Positions 35,560 to 50,800 are shown, counted from the stretch's first letter. The stretch: DNA of 64,000 nt from Ananas comosus (GCF_001540865.1 NC_033632.1:1763435-1827434); one strand, 5' to 3'. A program made the numbers and translations. The notes: a model not told the origin generated them from the letters alone.

Positions 35560-36960
35560 GGTTCCAAGAATTAGGGTTTCCGCGTAACGGTCAAATTAGG
35601 CGACGAAGGGACGAAGAAACAAAGGGCAGGCCCTTTGCCGTTAGATCTCGGTGTTTAATACGTGGGATGAATATGAAAGATGAGCCCACACCTGCTCTTT
35701 GCTGCTTAATTATCATCTGATTCTCGTTCTTATTATTGAATTTTAAGCTAAAATTACAAAAATTAATATTCTCCTATCAAAACCTACTTTTTTTTATTTT
35801 TGTTGTCATTTAAAAATCAACATTTTGTCCATTTAAAAAATAAAAAATATTCACTTCTGACCCGTCATTAATATTATGTTAGAATTCCGTTTCTATACTG
35901 AAAATACTCTTCTATCCCTCATTTCATAGCGCCGCCTCCTTCCTTGGTCTTTGCCGATGACGTCTTGGCTGTGCCGCCTTGCCCTTCTCTGCCAAGTCGC
36001 CCTCGTCCATCCCTCCTTTCTACGCCTACATTTATGCCCTCGCTTTTGGTCGGAAAGAAGATGAAAAGAGAGAGGATATTTAATATTTTGGTCATTTTAT
36101 CAATATAGTTAATATTGTACCTTCGTGAATATTTTTTATTTTTTAATAATGCAAAATATAAATTTTTAAATAATAGGAAAGAAAAGTAAAAAATTAAATT
36201 TTGATGGAGAGATTTTCTAGTCTGAATTTTACTTTGCATGAAATTTAATCACCGTGGAATGAGACCATTAAAAGATTCTTAAAATTTTATTTTTGTAATT
36301 TTAAAGGTTTAATCTATAATTCTTAAGATGCGATTTAGAACTTTCAAAAATTGTATATAGTTAAAAAAAAAACTAAAAATTACACGCTTTTAGATTATTA
36401 ATTTCTTACGTAACAAACAACAATCTTGACTTTTGTATTATAGATTTCAACATATTTTTCAATGAGTTTAAGATTCGAATAAGATTTGAATTTATAGCCT
36501 CCTATTTTAATACCACATGAAACTACTAATTTTTCTAATAGATTAAGCACAACTGCATATTTTTTATATTCAACAACGAAAGTATAAAAAAAAAGAAAAA
36601 AAAGAAAAAAAGGGAAAGATTACTACGTGGTTTACCGATAATGTGGTGGACTTGGTCCAGGCAAATATTCTCCAAATCCAGGCCGGGTTACGGCCCCATC
36701 ATAGTATCCTAGGAATTAGACCGAGCCCAGTTTGGGATGGGCCTATTAACGGTCCAACGCTCACGAAGCCTAATAACAGGATATTAAACACAGTACGGTA
36801 CAGCCCACGATCCATCTCATCAAACGTATTACACAAATACTCCTATAGATGTCCCTATGCAATGTCCCATCCTACCGTCCATCTCCTCAACGTCACGATC
36901 TTCCCCGCGGTAACGAACGGACAGGATGTCTCAAATTTACTGGTACGGGAACCCGCATAG
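35560..36960. other. Intergenic region between the mini-protein gene and spatacsin
   Basis: Divergent intergenic DNA. AT-rich in the middle and GC-richer toward the spatacsin promoter. Open frames on both strands (for example 36643-36960) have no family signature. No TATA box is obvious for spatacsin. Confidence 0.45.
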
Positions 36961-37123
36961 AAAAATTCTGTACGTTCGGCTTCCTCCGATGGATCTCGTA
37001 TTCCCGTCTCTCACAGCTTCACCTTCTCTCTCTCAGATCACGTGATAGCACGTGCGTCGCGGACGTGCCCCAAACTCGACCAAAATTTCTCACCGCCTCG
37101 CCCCAAAACTGAAGACGAGGTCG

Positions 37124-37126
<3 letters not shown>

Positions 37127-37166
<40 letters not shown>
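37127..37166. repeat. (TC)n microsatellite in the spatacsin leader
   Basis: About 40 bases of TC repeat immediately before the predicted leader donor GACAG|GTAACT. CT-rich tracts near plant transcription starts are common. Confidence 0.9.
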
Positions 37167-37170
<4 letters not shown>

Positions 37171-37185
37171 CATCAACGGCGACAG

Positions 37186-37806
37186 GTAACTCCTTTACTC
37201 CCTCCCAAACTCGGTGCGTAGATTTCGATTGTTTAATCTGTAAACGAACCATGGATTACTGTAGAAGCAGGATCAAATTGAGCTTTTAAGCTCACGAGGA
37301 TCGTGTTTGATGCTAATATACTAATTTATTGGCTAATCACTTGATCGGAGATTCATCTGTTGTGCATCATGATGATTTCGTAGTGATTCGTTGCTTGGAT
37401 AATGATCTAATGGGTGGTCTTTGATGTATGCACATGAAGAAGATTAATTTGGTTTAAATTTGGATTTGCATGGTGGAATAATCGCAAATTTGGATTCAAA
37501 TGGAACTAACAAGTGGAAAATGGACGTGTTCAATTGTGATTGCTATGAGCTTTATGAATTAAATGAAGTTTGAAGAGCTAGGTTGCACTCTGGACTGGAA
37601 CCGAAACATGTACAGTTCTGTAGTTAACATTATCTTCTACTGCTAAGATGGTCTTTTACGATTCCATGATCATCAGGAGAAGTCTTGCAGTTGACATTCA
37701 AATTTTAGCGTGCTTGTTGCATGTGTGTATATATGTAGTTATGTACACACTCAATTTATGGTTCAACAGTAGAACACTAGCAAACATAACAAATTAATTG
37801 TTGCAG
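37186..37806 (+). other. Probable leader intron of spatacsin
   Basis: Donor GACAG|GTAACT and acceptor TTGCAG|GTGAAG bound a 621-bp intron in the 5' UTR, placing the ATG at 37825 in exon 2. Placement is by splice signals only. Confidence 0.6.
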
Positions 37807-37824
37807 GTGAAGCAAATAAAAGCT

Positions 37825-40800
37825 ATGTCTAAACCTCGTGAGATTGGAGATGGCCTTGCTGTGCTGCAGTTACAAAAGTGGCATTGGTTGCCGTTTCAAC
37901 TTGAGATATCGGAATTTTCTGAAGCTTTTATATCCCCAACAAGGCAGCTACTTTTGTTGCTTTCACACCAGTTTGAAGCCATGTTACTTTCTCTTACTCC
38001 AGGTGTTTCTTTGGTTGAAAATATCTCTTTCTCTGTTTCTCTCTGCTATCCTTCCTGTTACTGATTTTGATCTGTGTCGACTCAGGGCGGTTTTCTTTAG
38101 AAGCTCAAGAGTCATGCTCATCAGAGTTTTCAGAAGGCAATACAAGCACTAAACAACCTTCAGAAACCAACTCATATACTGTTAGTTCTGATAGATTTCA
38201 ATTTTCAGCATTTGAGTGTTGTCCTGTTATTTCCGGCGTGAAGTCTTTGGCTTGGGGCCACTGTGGCGATGCTTACAGTCAAGTTGAGGAGTCTGGTTTT
38301 AGTGAACTTCTCATTGTGTCAGGCAATAACAGCATTGTAATTCACGCTTTCCGTCGTCTTGATAAAAACACACCAAAGGCTGAATCGAAGCTAAAAGATG
38401 GAGAAATGCGTGGGAAGTGGGTAGATTGGGGCCCATCTCAAGATACAAAGTTGTCTAATCCTAGTCAGAAAAAATATTTTCGTACTTTCGTCACAGAAAT
38501 CAGTGCGAGTGTTTCTAATGGTGATTATTTAGCTAGATTTCCTCCATCATCGTTATTCCCTGATTTTGCAGAGGTTGTATCATTTAGCATTTATAATAGT
38601 ATTTTGTCATTTTTGGAATTCTGTGCTGGCACTGATCCTCCAGTTGGGAATAGGAAAACTGAAAGTGCTGAGTGTTCAAGAGTGTTTGCTAGTTCATCAC
38701 ATCGTTTTATTGGCTTGGTTCTGACTCTTCGAGAAGATGTTTTAATAAACAGTGATGATAATCTAAACAATTCAAGCAAAAATTTGGTGGTGGTTATGAA
38801 GCTATACCAGTGGGGTGTGAAGTGGCTATTTTCGGTAAATCTGCAGGATCTCTATCCTGGTAGTCCCAGTTCAGAGTGGGTGGATTATCAGTTTTCAGAC
38901 AATTTTCTCATTTGTCTTAATACCTCCGGTTTGATCTGTATTTGTGATGTAAATTCTGGTAGCACTGTCTCTTGTTTTGATGCTTCACAGAACTGTATAG
39001 TTCCTGCTTACCCTAGAAAGTTTAAGAGATTAATTGTGGCTTCCTACTATCCTCTACTAGCTATTGTCGATGAACATGGAGTAATCTATGTACTTAGTGC
39101 TGATGACATAATACCTGGAAACCATCCTTTGCTTCATAAATCTCCATCCACTTTTACCCATTCCAACTGTGGCATATTAGCTTTTTGGAAGGTTGCTGGT
39201 CATGAGATAGGTGGAACTAAACAATATATTCAGAGTAAAGAAAGCCAACCAGATGACTTTATAAGCGGTTTTACTGGTGGATCACATCTAAAAGATGGGA
39301 GAAATTCACTTTCTGGGTCTGAAAGAGCTTATAATCCTTTACGTAGAGTATTTCTACCTTTGTATAGAACAAATACGGATCAAATGATTTGCCTTTCACC
39401 CTTTGGAATCACTAGATTTGTCAAAAGCTGCAATAAAATAGTTCACACTGAGCTGCGTGTGACTACATCTGTTCTTGATGACGGAGACTTGGGTGCCAGC
39501 TGGCAGTCCAAAAAGTGCTTTCCAGAGTCTGCTGCTCTCGGAGAATCAATTGGATGTTCTTTTCAGGGATGTCTGTATTTGATTACCAAAGATGGGCTCT
39601 CTGTTACTCTTCCATCAGTTCCAATTTCATCAAGTGCTTTCCCAGAAGCCGTCAGATATTGGCAACCAAATATAGCTTCCGACAATGCAAAAGAGGCTAA
39701 GAATTTGGTGTCGGTAAAGGAATCTGCAGAAACGTGGAGGCCTTGGCAAATAGAGGTTTTGGATAGAGTGCTGTTGTATGAAGGTCCTGAAGAAGCTGAT
39801 CGCCTTTGTCAGGAGAATGGTTAGTTTAAGCCCCATTCAAAATTATTTGCTAATTTTCTTCTCTCTTCCTGCTTTAATTTGCTACTTATTGTTGGAGTTC
39901 ATTTTGCTTGAAAAGAACAGAAGCTATTTATGGGTACCGAACAATGGAAATAGCACTTCGAATCATCCTTAATTGATTATGTCCTAGCACTAGGGCTACA
40001 GATTTTTTTTTTTTTTTTCCCTTTTGAAAAACCTTTTGTTGTTGGTATTTCAGAAAATGTTTCCGGCAATTAGGAGTAAAGTTATCTCCATATAATTATG
40101 CAATCAGAAGTAATCAGAGCTAATCTTCTTATCTAATCCTAACAAAATATACGTGATGAACAGAATGCTTGCCCCATACCATTTTGTCCGGAGATGAGTC
40201 TTAGCATTAGGGAACAACATATGCTTTCTAAAACAGGTTGAACTCTTGTTTGAACTTTGAAGTGTTTTTCTCAATTAGTTGGGACTTGGGAGGGAGTAAC
40301 ACAGTTCAATGTTCTTAGTGATGTAGTTCTTCTGGGCTAGGTATAGATCCCACAACACAATAGGGATGTTGTTTGATGTTGAAACAGTCTCTCTCTAATT
40401 AACTCTACTTATAATAGGGATTTTTGTATATCTTATCTTTTAGGTTTATATTGTATTTATTTTTCTTGAGCGTGCTTATTGCTCACTATTACCTGCCATT
40501 ATGACCTTGAAAAGGGGGTTTGTGAGAGGTATCTTGAAGACAAACGGGAACTTTTTATTGAGAGGTAAAACAACTACAATACAAATTCCGTTAGTCCAAT
40601 GATTGGGTAATACGGCTTCATATTAGCAGTAAATGCTGATTTTTAATCTATTAGATGATTTTGGAGTTGCTATTGACGTCTAACATGTGAATTACATTTT
40701 TGGGATGTTTCCCCATATTTGTAGGGTACATGTTGTGCTAATGTTTATACATTTGAATTTTTGTAACTTGGGTCTTAGATTTTTCAATTAAATAGATTAG

Positions 40801-43800
40801 TTCTTGATCTCACCTTATTTTCTTGATTTTGCACCTCTGTTCGTTATAGTTTCCCGTCCGAATAGCCTAGAGTCCATTAGAACAGATATCTGATGATTAA
40901 TCAGAATGATGATTTTTCACATCATATACTAGGTAATTTGGGTTACAGTGAGTAAAGATGCCAAATATTTTTGGAATAAAAAGGAATAAGAATGAAAATG
41001 CAATAATCGGGTAAGATGAAAGAATAAGCTATTTTAGGTAGAAAATACGGGCAACGGGGATCACATTGCAGTAAATGAAAAAATTGGAAGCTACCCACAC
41101 ATTTACCTGTTAAATGTATTCATTCATATACCATTGACGCAAGTGCATCAGAGCTAACTAGTTGAGTGAAATTTTAACCTAGCTATTATCACTGCATAGT
41201 TGTGATTACATGCTTTCTAGAAGCTAATATGGATAGTTAATATAATGGCAGGATGGAGCCTCAAAATTGCTAGGATCCGTCAGATGCAGTTGGCGTTGCA
41301 GTACTTAAAATCTGATGAAATAGAACAGTAAGATGTTTTCTTACGCCTTTTGATTTTTACAGCTTTCTTATCTGAAAAGCATAAACCTTTAACTTCCATC
41401 TACGGAATTTTAATTAATCATTTTTATTTGTAGGTGATATTGTAGTTTCTTCTTGTGGAAAATTCTGTCATCATGTTCTTTCAGCTTGAATTGTATTAAC
41501 CAATAAGACTTTTATGCTAGCTTTTCTGGGTTTCAAAACTCTCTTTAGGAAATGATTGTTTGCTAAATGTCTGCGATAGAGGTCTAGAAAGAGCATGTCC
41601 CATTTAATAACTCTGATTTCTCACGCTAGCACTAACATTCTACATTCCTTTAAAAAGAGAACTTCTTTATAAGCTGTTTGGCAGGTAGTGATTGTACTTA
41701 ATGTTGAAGAGAAAAAAAATCCCAACAAATTTTACGTTCATTCCCTTCCGTTATATGTTACTTGTAAGCTGTGTTATCTACCAATTGTCCTTTGTTTTAG
41801 TTTTTCCTTTAAATCAACAAACATCCTAAAATTTTGCAACATCTGAGAGACAAGTAACATGCAGGGTTAGGGGGTTATTTGTAACAGGCAAAGTGCATGG
41901 GCGGTTTGTGTAGTTTAGCCTTAAAGGCTAAAACTGAATTGTCAAAACATAACACAGTATGTTGAATTAGTTAGCATTTTTGTTCGGATGCACGAACTTT
42001 TACTGGTCGGTTGTCTTATCTAAGAATAGATTAGTAAGCAACATATTTGCCAATTAACCATTTCATCTTGTGATAATTCTTCAACGGTAGAATTGATTGT
42101 GTTTGGTTACTGACTGTGGTCAAATTGTAGATCCCATGACCGTAAAGAATGTCTGATGGCATCTTTAAATATGACTGTGGTCATATTGTAGATCCACCTG
42201 ACCATGAAGAATGTATGACTGCATTTCTAAATACGATTTGGTTTGGGATGATCTAAGCTTTTGTTTGTTTTTTGAATCTATGGGATCGATGGATAAACAG
42301 ATGTTTGAATATGCTTGTGGACATCAATCTAGCTGAGGAAGGCGTCTTGAGACTTTTATTTACTTCTGTCTATCAGATCTTTTGCAGAACTGGAAGTGAA
42401 AATGAAGTTGCTGTCGCATCAAGGTATATTTTCTTCACATGACAAATGTGTCTATTTTATCATCAGAAACAAGTACTAAGGAATTAAAGGGTTTCTTTTT
42501 TCGATAAAAACTGTTTGTTTTTGTTGTATATAGTTAGTTTCGAGCTTTGTGACCTATGACATATATGTCATAATTATTGTACAATGTTTTGCTAAGTGGT
42601 ATCAATGGGCCATTGGATATGAAAACGACTTGTTATTTTTTGGTTGATATACAAAAGCAAGGAAAACATATAATACTATGGACTTCTTCGAAATATGAAC
42701 TTGCTCTCTTGTCTTACCTTCTTCTACATGTCCTTACTGAGCATATATTTTGGGAAGATAAAATTAATCAACAACGAAAACTTACCAAGTTTAGTTTCTT
42801 CATGTAGATCTTTCTTGAAATGCTGTTGTTCTTTTTTAATTATTTCCTCTACAAGTTTTGGTAAAAGGAACGGCGACCATAAACATTCATTTGTGTTGGA
42901 GGTGGGTTCCTGTAGGCGGATAAATCATTTGGATAGCGAGGTTTTAGTGGAGTACGGGCAACATGTATTTCATGGTTTAGTGGCAATAGTTGCTGAAACT
43001 TATTCCTGATGATCCTTTTGTTTGTCCTACTGTAACTTCTCTGCTGTACAATGTTTAGCCAGCCAATCTATGAAGAACACTACTTGACAGTGATTAATTG
43101 ATTTTTTTTTTTTTTTTTACTTTTAATGGTCTGTTTGGCCCTGCTACTAGGTGTAATTCCTTTTAATGAATTTTTGTTTTAGGAGGATCATATGAAGATA
43201 CCCTCAACAGCTGCTTTCTGCAGTAGAATTAGAAGCTCCAAATTGGAGTGTATGCTTGAGTCCAGAATCTAATTTCTGCTTCCCACTGCGGCATAGCAGT
43301 GGAAGCTTTAGATTTTTCTCTTTAATAAACGGTCTCTAAGCGCAGCTGTTGCAAAAGAAGCAGCAGAAGCAAGGGCAAACAGGCTCTTAGTTTTTTTAAA
43401 CTGACTGTATATGCCAGTAACTGAATATGTTTCCTCGGAAGGTAAACTAGTCTGCAAATTTTAAAAAAATTATTGATGATGAAGATCGTGACATGCTAGT
43501 TGAGCTTCAACTTGATTTGTAATGCAAACAGTGTGAATGCAGGTTGATGTCTTTAGCATCCCGGTTTGCAACTAAAATGGTTCGAAGATATGGACTCTTG
43601 AAAAATAAGAAAGGTAAATGTTGTGTGAACTATGAAGTATCAGAAGGTATTGAAGTCATAGGAAGATCTAATTTGTTCAATGTAAATTTAGATGAGGTGG
43701 ACAATTCAAGAAAGCTTTGTGAAATGGCTTACTTTTTGGAGGTCATCAGAGATATCCAAGGCCGAGTGGCTGCAAAAAGCAAGAAGTTAGTTCTTGAGGT

Positions 43801-46718
43801 ATTACTGTGAACTTTCTTCATGATCGGTAGTCATTTTGTTTGTTAAAGTTTAAGCTACCTATGAAGTTTCGAAACTCTTTATATTACCAATTAAGTCCCT
43901 ACAGCTCAATAAGTTATCAATTTCAACCCGTTTTATCAGATAGTTACATTTTTTGACATAATCTTAAAGGGCATATCAATTATTTTGTCAGTGGATGGTT
44001 GAAAGCTAATAAAAATAATAAACTTGTAATTTCTTAAGACTTGGGGGACTTGTTTGATGAAGATAATAGTTGAGTTAACCAAATTGGCACCTTCATAAAA
44101 GTAAGGGGAAATAATGTGATTATTTAACTTTTAGTATTATTATTTTTGTAGCTCGCAGATGGCGGAGATGCAACGAACATGGCAGAAAAAGAGTTGTCGC
44201 AGGATGATTCTCTGCTTCCAGTTGTTATTGCTGATACTGCTTCACTACATGCCGTGGAATCTCATAATATGCAAGATTCAACACCAACAAATCTAGCTTT
44301 GACACCTGCAAAATCAGCTATGAACTTAGCCAATTCTAGTGATTTCCGTGAAACAGCGGAAGACCTAAGAAAAAAAATGATTTTGGAGAACACCAAGGAT
44401 ATGATTAGACGCTGGGAAATAGATAATTTCGACCTAAAAACTGTTGTAAAAGATGCTTTACACTCGGGCCGTCTCCCTTTGGCTGTTCTTCAGCTTCACC
44501 TCCTACGTCAAAAGGAGTCAGTTTCTGAAAAGGAATCTCAAGATACCTTCAGTGAAGTTCGGGAAGTTGGGAGATCTCTTGCTTACGATCTGTTTATAAA
44601 GGTACAGTATTGTTCTATCATTCGCAACATTTAGGTAAATAGTGGTAAACTTCTTCACTATCCAACCAAACACAATGGAAGTATGAGCTATCCTTACTTG
44701 GAATTGGGTAGGGAAGATATGTCCTTTATGCGAGGAATAGCAATTCCATCGGGGATGGTGACCTCCTCACTATTGTCGGCCCCTACATTTTCTACTAATC
44801 CCCACTATTCTCAGCCAAACACTATGGAGATAACACCTAGAACTATGAGTTCAACTTTTGAGTAACTTCTCACTTTTCCCCAGCTAGAGGATCCTCAGAC
44901 CAAACACTGCCTTCTAGGTAGAAGAGAAACAAAACTTGTTCAGGTCAAAACTGGATTAGATAAAGCGTAAAATCAATCCCATCTGTTGGGCTAGGTTGGA
45001 TCTCGGAAGCCCGATAAAATCCAGGTCGGTCTTTAGTTTCCTTTAAAGCCTCCACACCTGGAATGGTTGATTTTAATTTGGCCCGACCAAGCATGGCCAT
45101 TTGGACTGGGCCTGTGCTCAAAATAGCTAGAGAAATCCAGGACCGGGCCAGGCATTTTCTCTCGACAGAAGAACTTGAGTTGGCCCATGATTCACTAAGG
45201 TCCAGTGATCATCTACTATGCAGGGCCGACCTGCACCTGGTTAGTCCGATTGACCCAACACCGGTATTAATTTGGAGAGAACATTTTGTGGGCCAAGTTT
45301 TATAAACAGTGTTTTATGTCCTGATGTGATTATTTTCGGGGTCAGACCAGATCGGTCAACCCAATGGGAATACATCTTGCCATGCTTTCTATGATTTGAC
45401 TTGAGTTTCTGCTGTGTTTTAACACATTCTGATTGACAGGGTGAAAGTGGGCTAGCTTTGGCTACACTAGAAAGACTTGGAGATGATATAGAAACTGTCC
45501 TCAGACAGTTGTTGTTTGGTACTGTCAGGAGATCACTCAGAGCACGAGTTGCAGAAGAAATGAAGAAGTATGGATACTTAAGATCACATGAGTGGAAGAT
45601 ATTGGAGAGAATATCTCTGATCGAGGTTTGCTTGTATGCCTCATCTTGTGTGTTTCTGTCAATATTTTGAAGAGACTTTTAAATATAGATCCTTGTAAAA
45701 TCATACTTTTCTGTGCATATCCCTGTGAAAGTTTCATTCCATACATATCTGCTGGCTTTCTTACAAATAAGAAAACCTTGTCCTAAGTTGGGGAATCATC
45801 CAAATGGGAAAAGTTGATTTTATATTGAAAATAAAATATTTAAAGAGATGTGTTTATTTAAGTTCAAGGGAATATGTGTAAGAAATCAAATTTTTGAAGG
45901 CAGTCATTAATATTCGCAGGTATATTGTACGTAGATGGGTATCTATGTATATTTCTTTTTTTTTTTATATGCCTAAAGTAGTTACTGTTTGCTGTGTAAT
46001 TAATTCAGCATGCTTTCATATCAAGCATACTATTCAATCTTGTATCATACTAATCATAAATTTTGCTTTTGTTGGATTGAAAAGAGATTGTATCCTAGCA
46101 GTAGTTTTTGGGGCACATATAATGGGAAGCAAAAACTTATTCGCGAAGCTGCTTCAAAGGTTGCATCCACCAAAGCAGATAGGACATCATTGGTTTTACA
46201 TGTTTATGATAATACTATTATTGAATGTGGGGATATTGATGGAGCTGTTATTGGTTGTTGGGCAAATGTCGATAGTACTATTGCTCCATCTGAGGTTTGT
46301 GAAGATGATGCTCATTCTGGGTATTGGGCTTGTGCTGCTGTGTGGTCTGATTCCTGGGACTCGCGAACTATGGACCGTGTAAGTGCCATACTGTTAGTTT
46401 CAACTTATTTTGTAGCCTCATGTCAGAATAGTCTGTGAAGCATAGTAGTGTGGCAATAGTGTGAGAATCTACAGTGTAAAAACTAACAACATAAATTAAT
46501 TCACACATGTTGTTTATGTAGTAATAATGTTGTCATACAAAATTTTCTGACATGTATAGCCCATAAAACCAACTCTCAGTGTGGTGTGCTTTTTTTTTTT
46601 GAATGGAAGTTTGATAAAGTTCTGGTCATCAACTTTTTTAATAGTAGTTGTATTATGTTATGTACTTGATGCTTTGTGATAGAGAATTTGACCACAATCA
46701 AATTATCAACTTCTTAAC

Positions 46719-46749
<31 letters not shown>

Positions 46750-47856
46750 GAGTCCGGCTATGGTGCTTGTAAAAGTACCAAGCACTTGGTGCTTGTAAAT
46801 TTTTTACCGTTAGACTTATGCCTTTGATCATTTTTACCCGTTAGATTATACTATTCAACCAACCACCCACTCAACCCTAGGGGGCCCACATCATCCTAAC
46901 CGCACATCCTTTAATCCAAGGGTTGAAAACTTACAAGCACCAATGACTTGGTACTTTTAAAAGCATAGGAGCTCAATTCTATATATATATATTTATAGAC
47001 TTGAGCTATTATACTATTGATAGTAAATGAATAGTTGCTAGAATGCTTTTGATAAGGATTAGTGTTTGCTATCAACTTTTTAGCCTTTAAATGCCTGAGG
47101 TTTAGTGGTGGTAGGCGGAATAGCATTGATCTAAGGGCTAGAAAGTTGATAGTAAATGCTATTCATTTACTGGTACCAGGTGAACACTCTCTCTCTCTCT
47201 CTCTCTCTCTATACATATATATATGGTCTAGCTGGAATACTTCTGGAAGTAAACGAGAGATTTTACTTTTGTGTCATTTCCAGTGATTGGGAATCCGAAT
47301 TGATGATCCACACCGTTAAGCTTAATCTAGGCTATTTGAACTTCTTAAATTTCAAATTTCACGATTTTACAACATCATTTGCCTAGTATTCGGGTGATCT
47401 CAAAATTAATAATTTTTAGTGACTGATATAAAGTGAATTTGAGGCCACTTGATCATGAGGCAAATGATATCCTAAAATTGCAAAATTCAAAACTTAAGAA
47501 GTTCAAATAGCCTAAATCAAGTTCAATGGTGTAGATCATCGACTCATATTCCCCATCGCCAAAAATGACATGGAAGTAAGTTCCTCTGTTTACTTCCAAA
47601 AGTATTCTAGCATAATTCTATATATATATATAATTAGGCTAGAATGCTTTTAATAGCACCAAGTCATTGGTGCTATTAGGTTTTTGGCCCTTGAATGAAG
47701 GAATGTGATGTTAGGATGATAGTGGTCCTCTAGGGTTGAGTGGGTGATTGGTTGAATAGTATGATCTAATGGATAGAAATGGTCAAATGGGTAAATCTAA
47801 CGGTGGAAAATTTGGTAGCACCAAATGCTTGGTGCTATTAGAAGCACCCCAGCCGG

Positions 47857-47887
<31 letters not shown>

Positions 47888-50800
47888 GTATAAACAATAG
47901 CAGCATGTCTTTGAATTCCATTACATACTAATGACAAGTAGAATACCAAATATTCATGCTACTTTGAATTATTCTGGTTACATCATTTCTTTATCTTTTG
48001 TACTGTTCTTGTTTTCGTTGGCATGTTGGCTTCAAATATTTTAAACAGAGAACTGCTCTTGCAATGCAGATAGTGCTGGATCAACCTTTTCATATGGGAA
48101 TCCACATACCTTGGGAATCCCAGTTTGAATATCACTCATCTCACAACAATAAGGATGAACTGTATAAACTCCTGGATATAGTCCCTTCATCATCATTATC
48201 AGAAGAAATTCTCAAAGTTAATTTAGATGATTCTTATCCTTCTGCTACTAATATTGAAACTGATACTCGAATGTATATATGTGCCGCTGAAGAGTTGGAA
48301 TCTATTTACATGGATATCCCACATGTTAAAATATTGAAGTCTCCAGCTTCTTATGCATGCTCGTCGTGGCTTAAAGAGCTTTTAGAGCAGGAATTTGCGA
48401 AGAAGTACATTTTTTTAAAAGAATACTGGAAAAGTATTGCTGAGTTTGTAGCACTTCTTGCTCGAGCTGGTTTAATCATTGGATCATCTAAAATTTCTTC
48501 AAGGAGTGAATCTTCAAACAGTTCACTTGATCTTGATGTGTTAAGTAAAGAAGATCATAAAGACACCACAGAAGCCGTGCATAAACTTGTCCTACATTAT
48601 TGCACACGATATAACTTGCCACACTTCTTGGACCTTTATCTGGACCATCATAACTTGGTCCAAAACTTCGAGTCTCTTTGTTTGCTGAAGGAAGCTGCTG
48701 TAAGTTCTTCCAAATTCCATGAGAATTAATGCTTATTGCATGCAGAACCAGCAACTTTCATTTTCCATTTAAGGTTTTTTTTTTTTTTTTTACTTACATT
48801 TGGTCTTTCTATGGCTGTTTATTAAGTTGCTTCGGTTGGTTTTTGACAACAAATTGGATTGAACCAAAATGATCAATTTTTATTAAGAAGCTGCATCGAA
48901 CTGCATTGAATTGACCCAAGATACTTCAGTGTCATTTGATTCAGTTATATTGGTTTAGACCTCTTCTAAAAGGGACTTCTGGTCCAAGTTTACAAGATCT
49001 TTAATCAAGCATTACAATTCTTATGATAATTCAAAGCTTATAATTTCTGGTCTATAGTTTGGTGATAAAAAATTATATAAATAGTAAGGAAATAACATGA
49101 AATATTCAATTTACTTAGTCTGTTGGATTTATTAGGTTTTTATCTTTAAAAACTGAACCGAAAACTGAGAATCAAATTTTCTGAAATTTTTTAAACCAAA
49201 CCGAGTCGAGCTACTTCTAAAGCAAACCAAGTTAAGCGTATAGCGGTATAGATTGGTTTCAACAGAATAATGCATGCAACTATGTCTATCCAAATGTACA
49301 TCTTTCTGCATCATGTTTATGTTGTATTCACTAAATTATTTGACCTGTTCTGAATGATAATTTGCCTTCAGGGAGACTGTGAATGGGCTAAGTGGCTTCT
49401 TTTCTCGAGGGTAAAAGGGTGTGAGTATGAGGCATCATTCTCTAACGCTCGCTCGAATTTGTCTTGTAAGTGGAGTACTGATAGCAATCTTTATTTTCTG
49501 AGTAATGATGAGATGATACCCACTATTGATTATATGGCTAAAGAAGAAGGAGCGACTGCTGCATTGGCTACTTTAATGTATGCTGCATCTCCAATCCAAA
49601 AGTGCTTATGTTCTGGAAGTGTGAGTGGAAACGCTAGCTCATCCTTTCAGTGCACATTAGAGAATCTTAGATCTGGTCTACAGAAATATCCCACTTTATG
49701 GAGGACCCTTGTTTCTTCTTGCTTTGGGCGAGATGCATATGGTTCTTTAATTTCCAATGCAAATAATGGTAAACTTCTAACTTTTTTTTTTAATGAATTT
49801 ATTGGGTTTTATTGCTTCGTTCTTGTTCGTCCCTTTTTAGGGAATATCATCTCTACTTGAAAAAGCAGTAATCATGGTTTGGCAAACCAAAAACTATTGG
49901 AGCTTTTGTTGTGGTGGGGAGCTGAAATGAGCTTCAAGTCTCAAAAAGCTGAAGCTCCAATGTGAAGCTTATGCTTCCAGTTAAGTGAGAAGTTAACTGG
50001 AAGCTATTACCCTGCCTCAATTCTTCAGGAAAAACTTTCTGTAGAAACTCCAGCTGAGCTTAATGGGTCCTTCATGTGCACTCTAATTGTTATAACATGT
50101 TTCTAGCTGAATACCTGTGAGGCTGAACAAGTACCTTCCTTTCTCCAGTATATGAGAAGCCATCATTCACAGACTATTTAAATTGGCGGTATAGCAATTT
50201 TTCCTCTACCGGTGGTGACTTATCATTGACACAAATGCTGCCATTCTGGTTCTCAAACTCCATCAGAAGGTTACTCAAATTATTTGTCCAGGTTCTTTTA
50301 CTTTTCCTTGAAGATTTTAAATGTCTTCATTTTATGTGAAACATCTCTTCTTTCTTGTTTTTATCATTTTTTTTCCTGTGAAAAAGGAAATATTTACAAA
50401 TTTGTCTTTAAACGTGAATTGTTTTCGTTGGATATAAATATTGACCATGTCTATCTTTTTATTATATCTTAATGACTTCCAAATAAACAATTTGAAACCT
50501 TCCTTTTCCTTTTCTTTTTGTATGAACATGGAATAAGTTTTGAATTGTGCTCTTAGCTAATGATTTCAGATAAAACAATTTGAAACCTGCTTTTTCCTTT
50601 TTTTTGTTTTTTTTATATGGTACTCATTTCCTTTTTTTTTAAAAAAAAATGCTTTTCCTGTTAGGGCCCTTCTGGGTGGCAATCACCTGATGCAATTAAG
50701 AGTGGTGTTAATGCTATATCTTGGGAAGCATCTATCCAGAAAAGCATCGAGGAGGAATTATATTCTTCTCTGCAGGTATTGTTTTACTCTCAGTATGGTT

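Noticed and set aside
45894..46438. Two alternative overlapping frames around 46085-46378
   Set aside because: Only the frame RLYPSSSFWGTYNG fits the phase of the neighbouring spatacsin exons; the other is out of frame.
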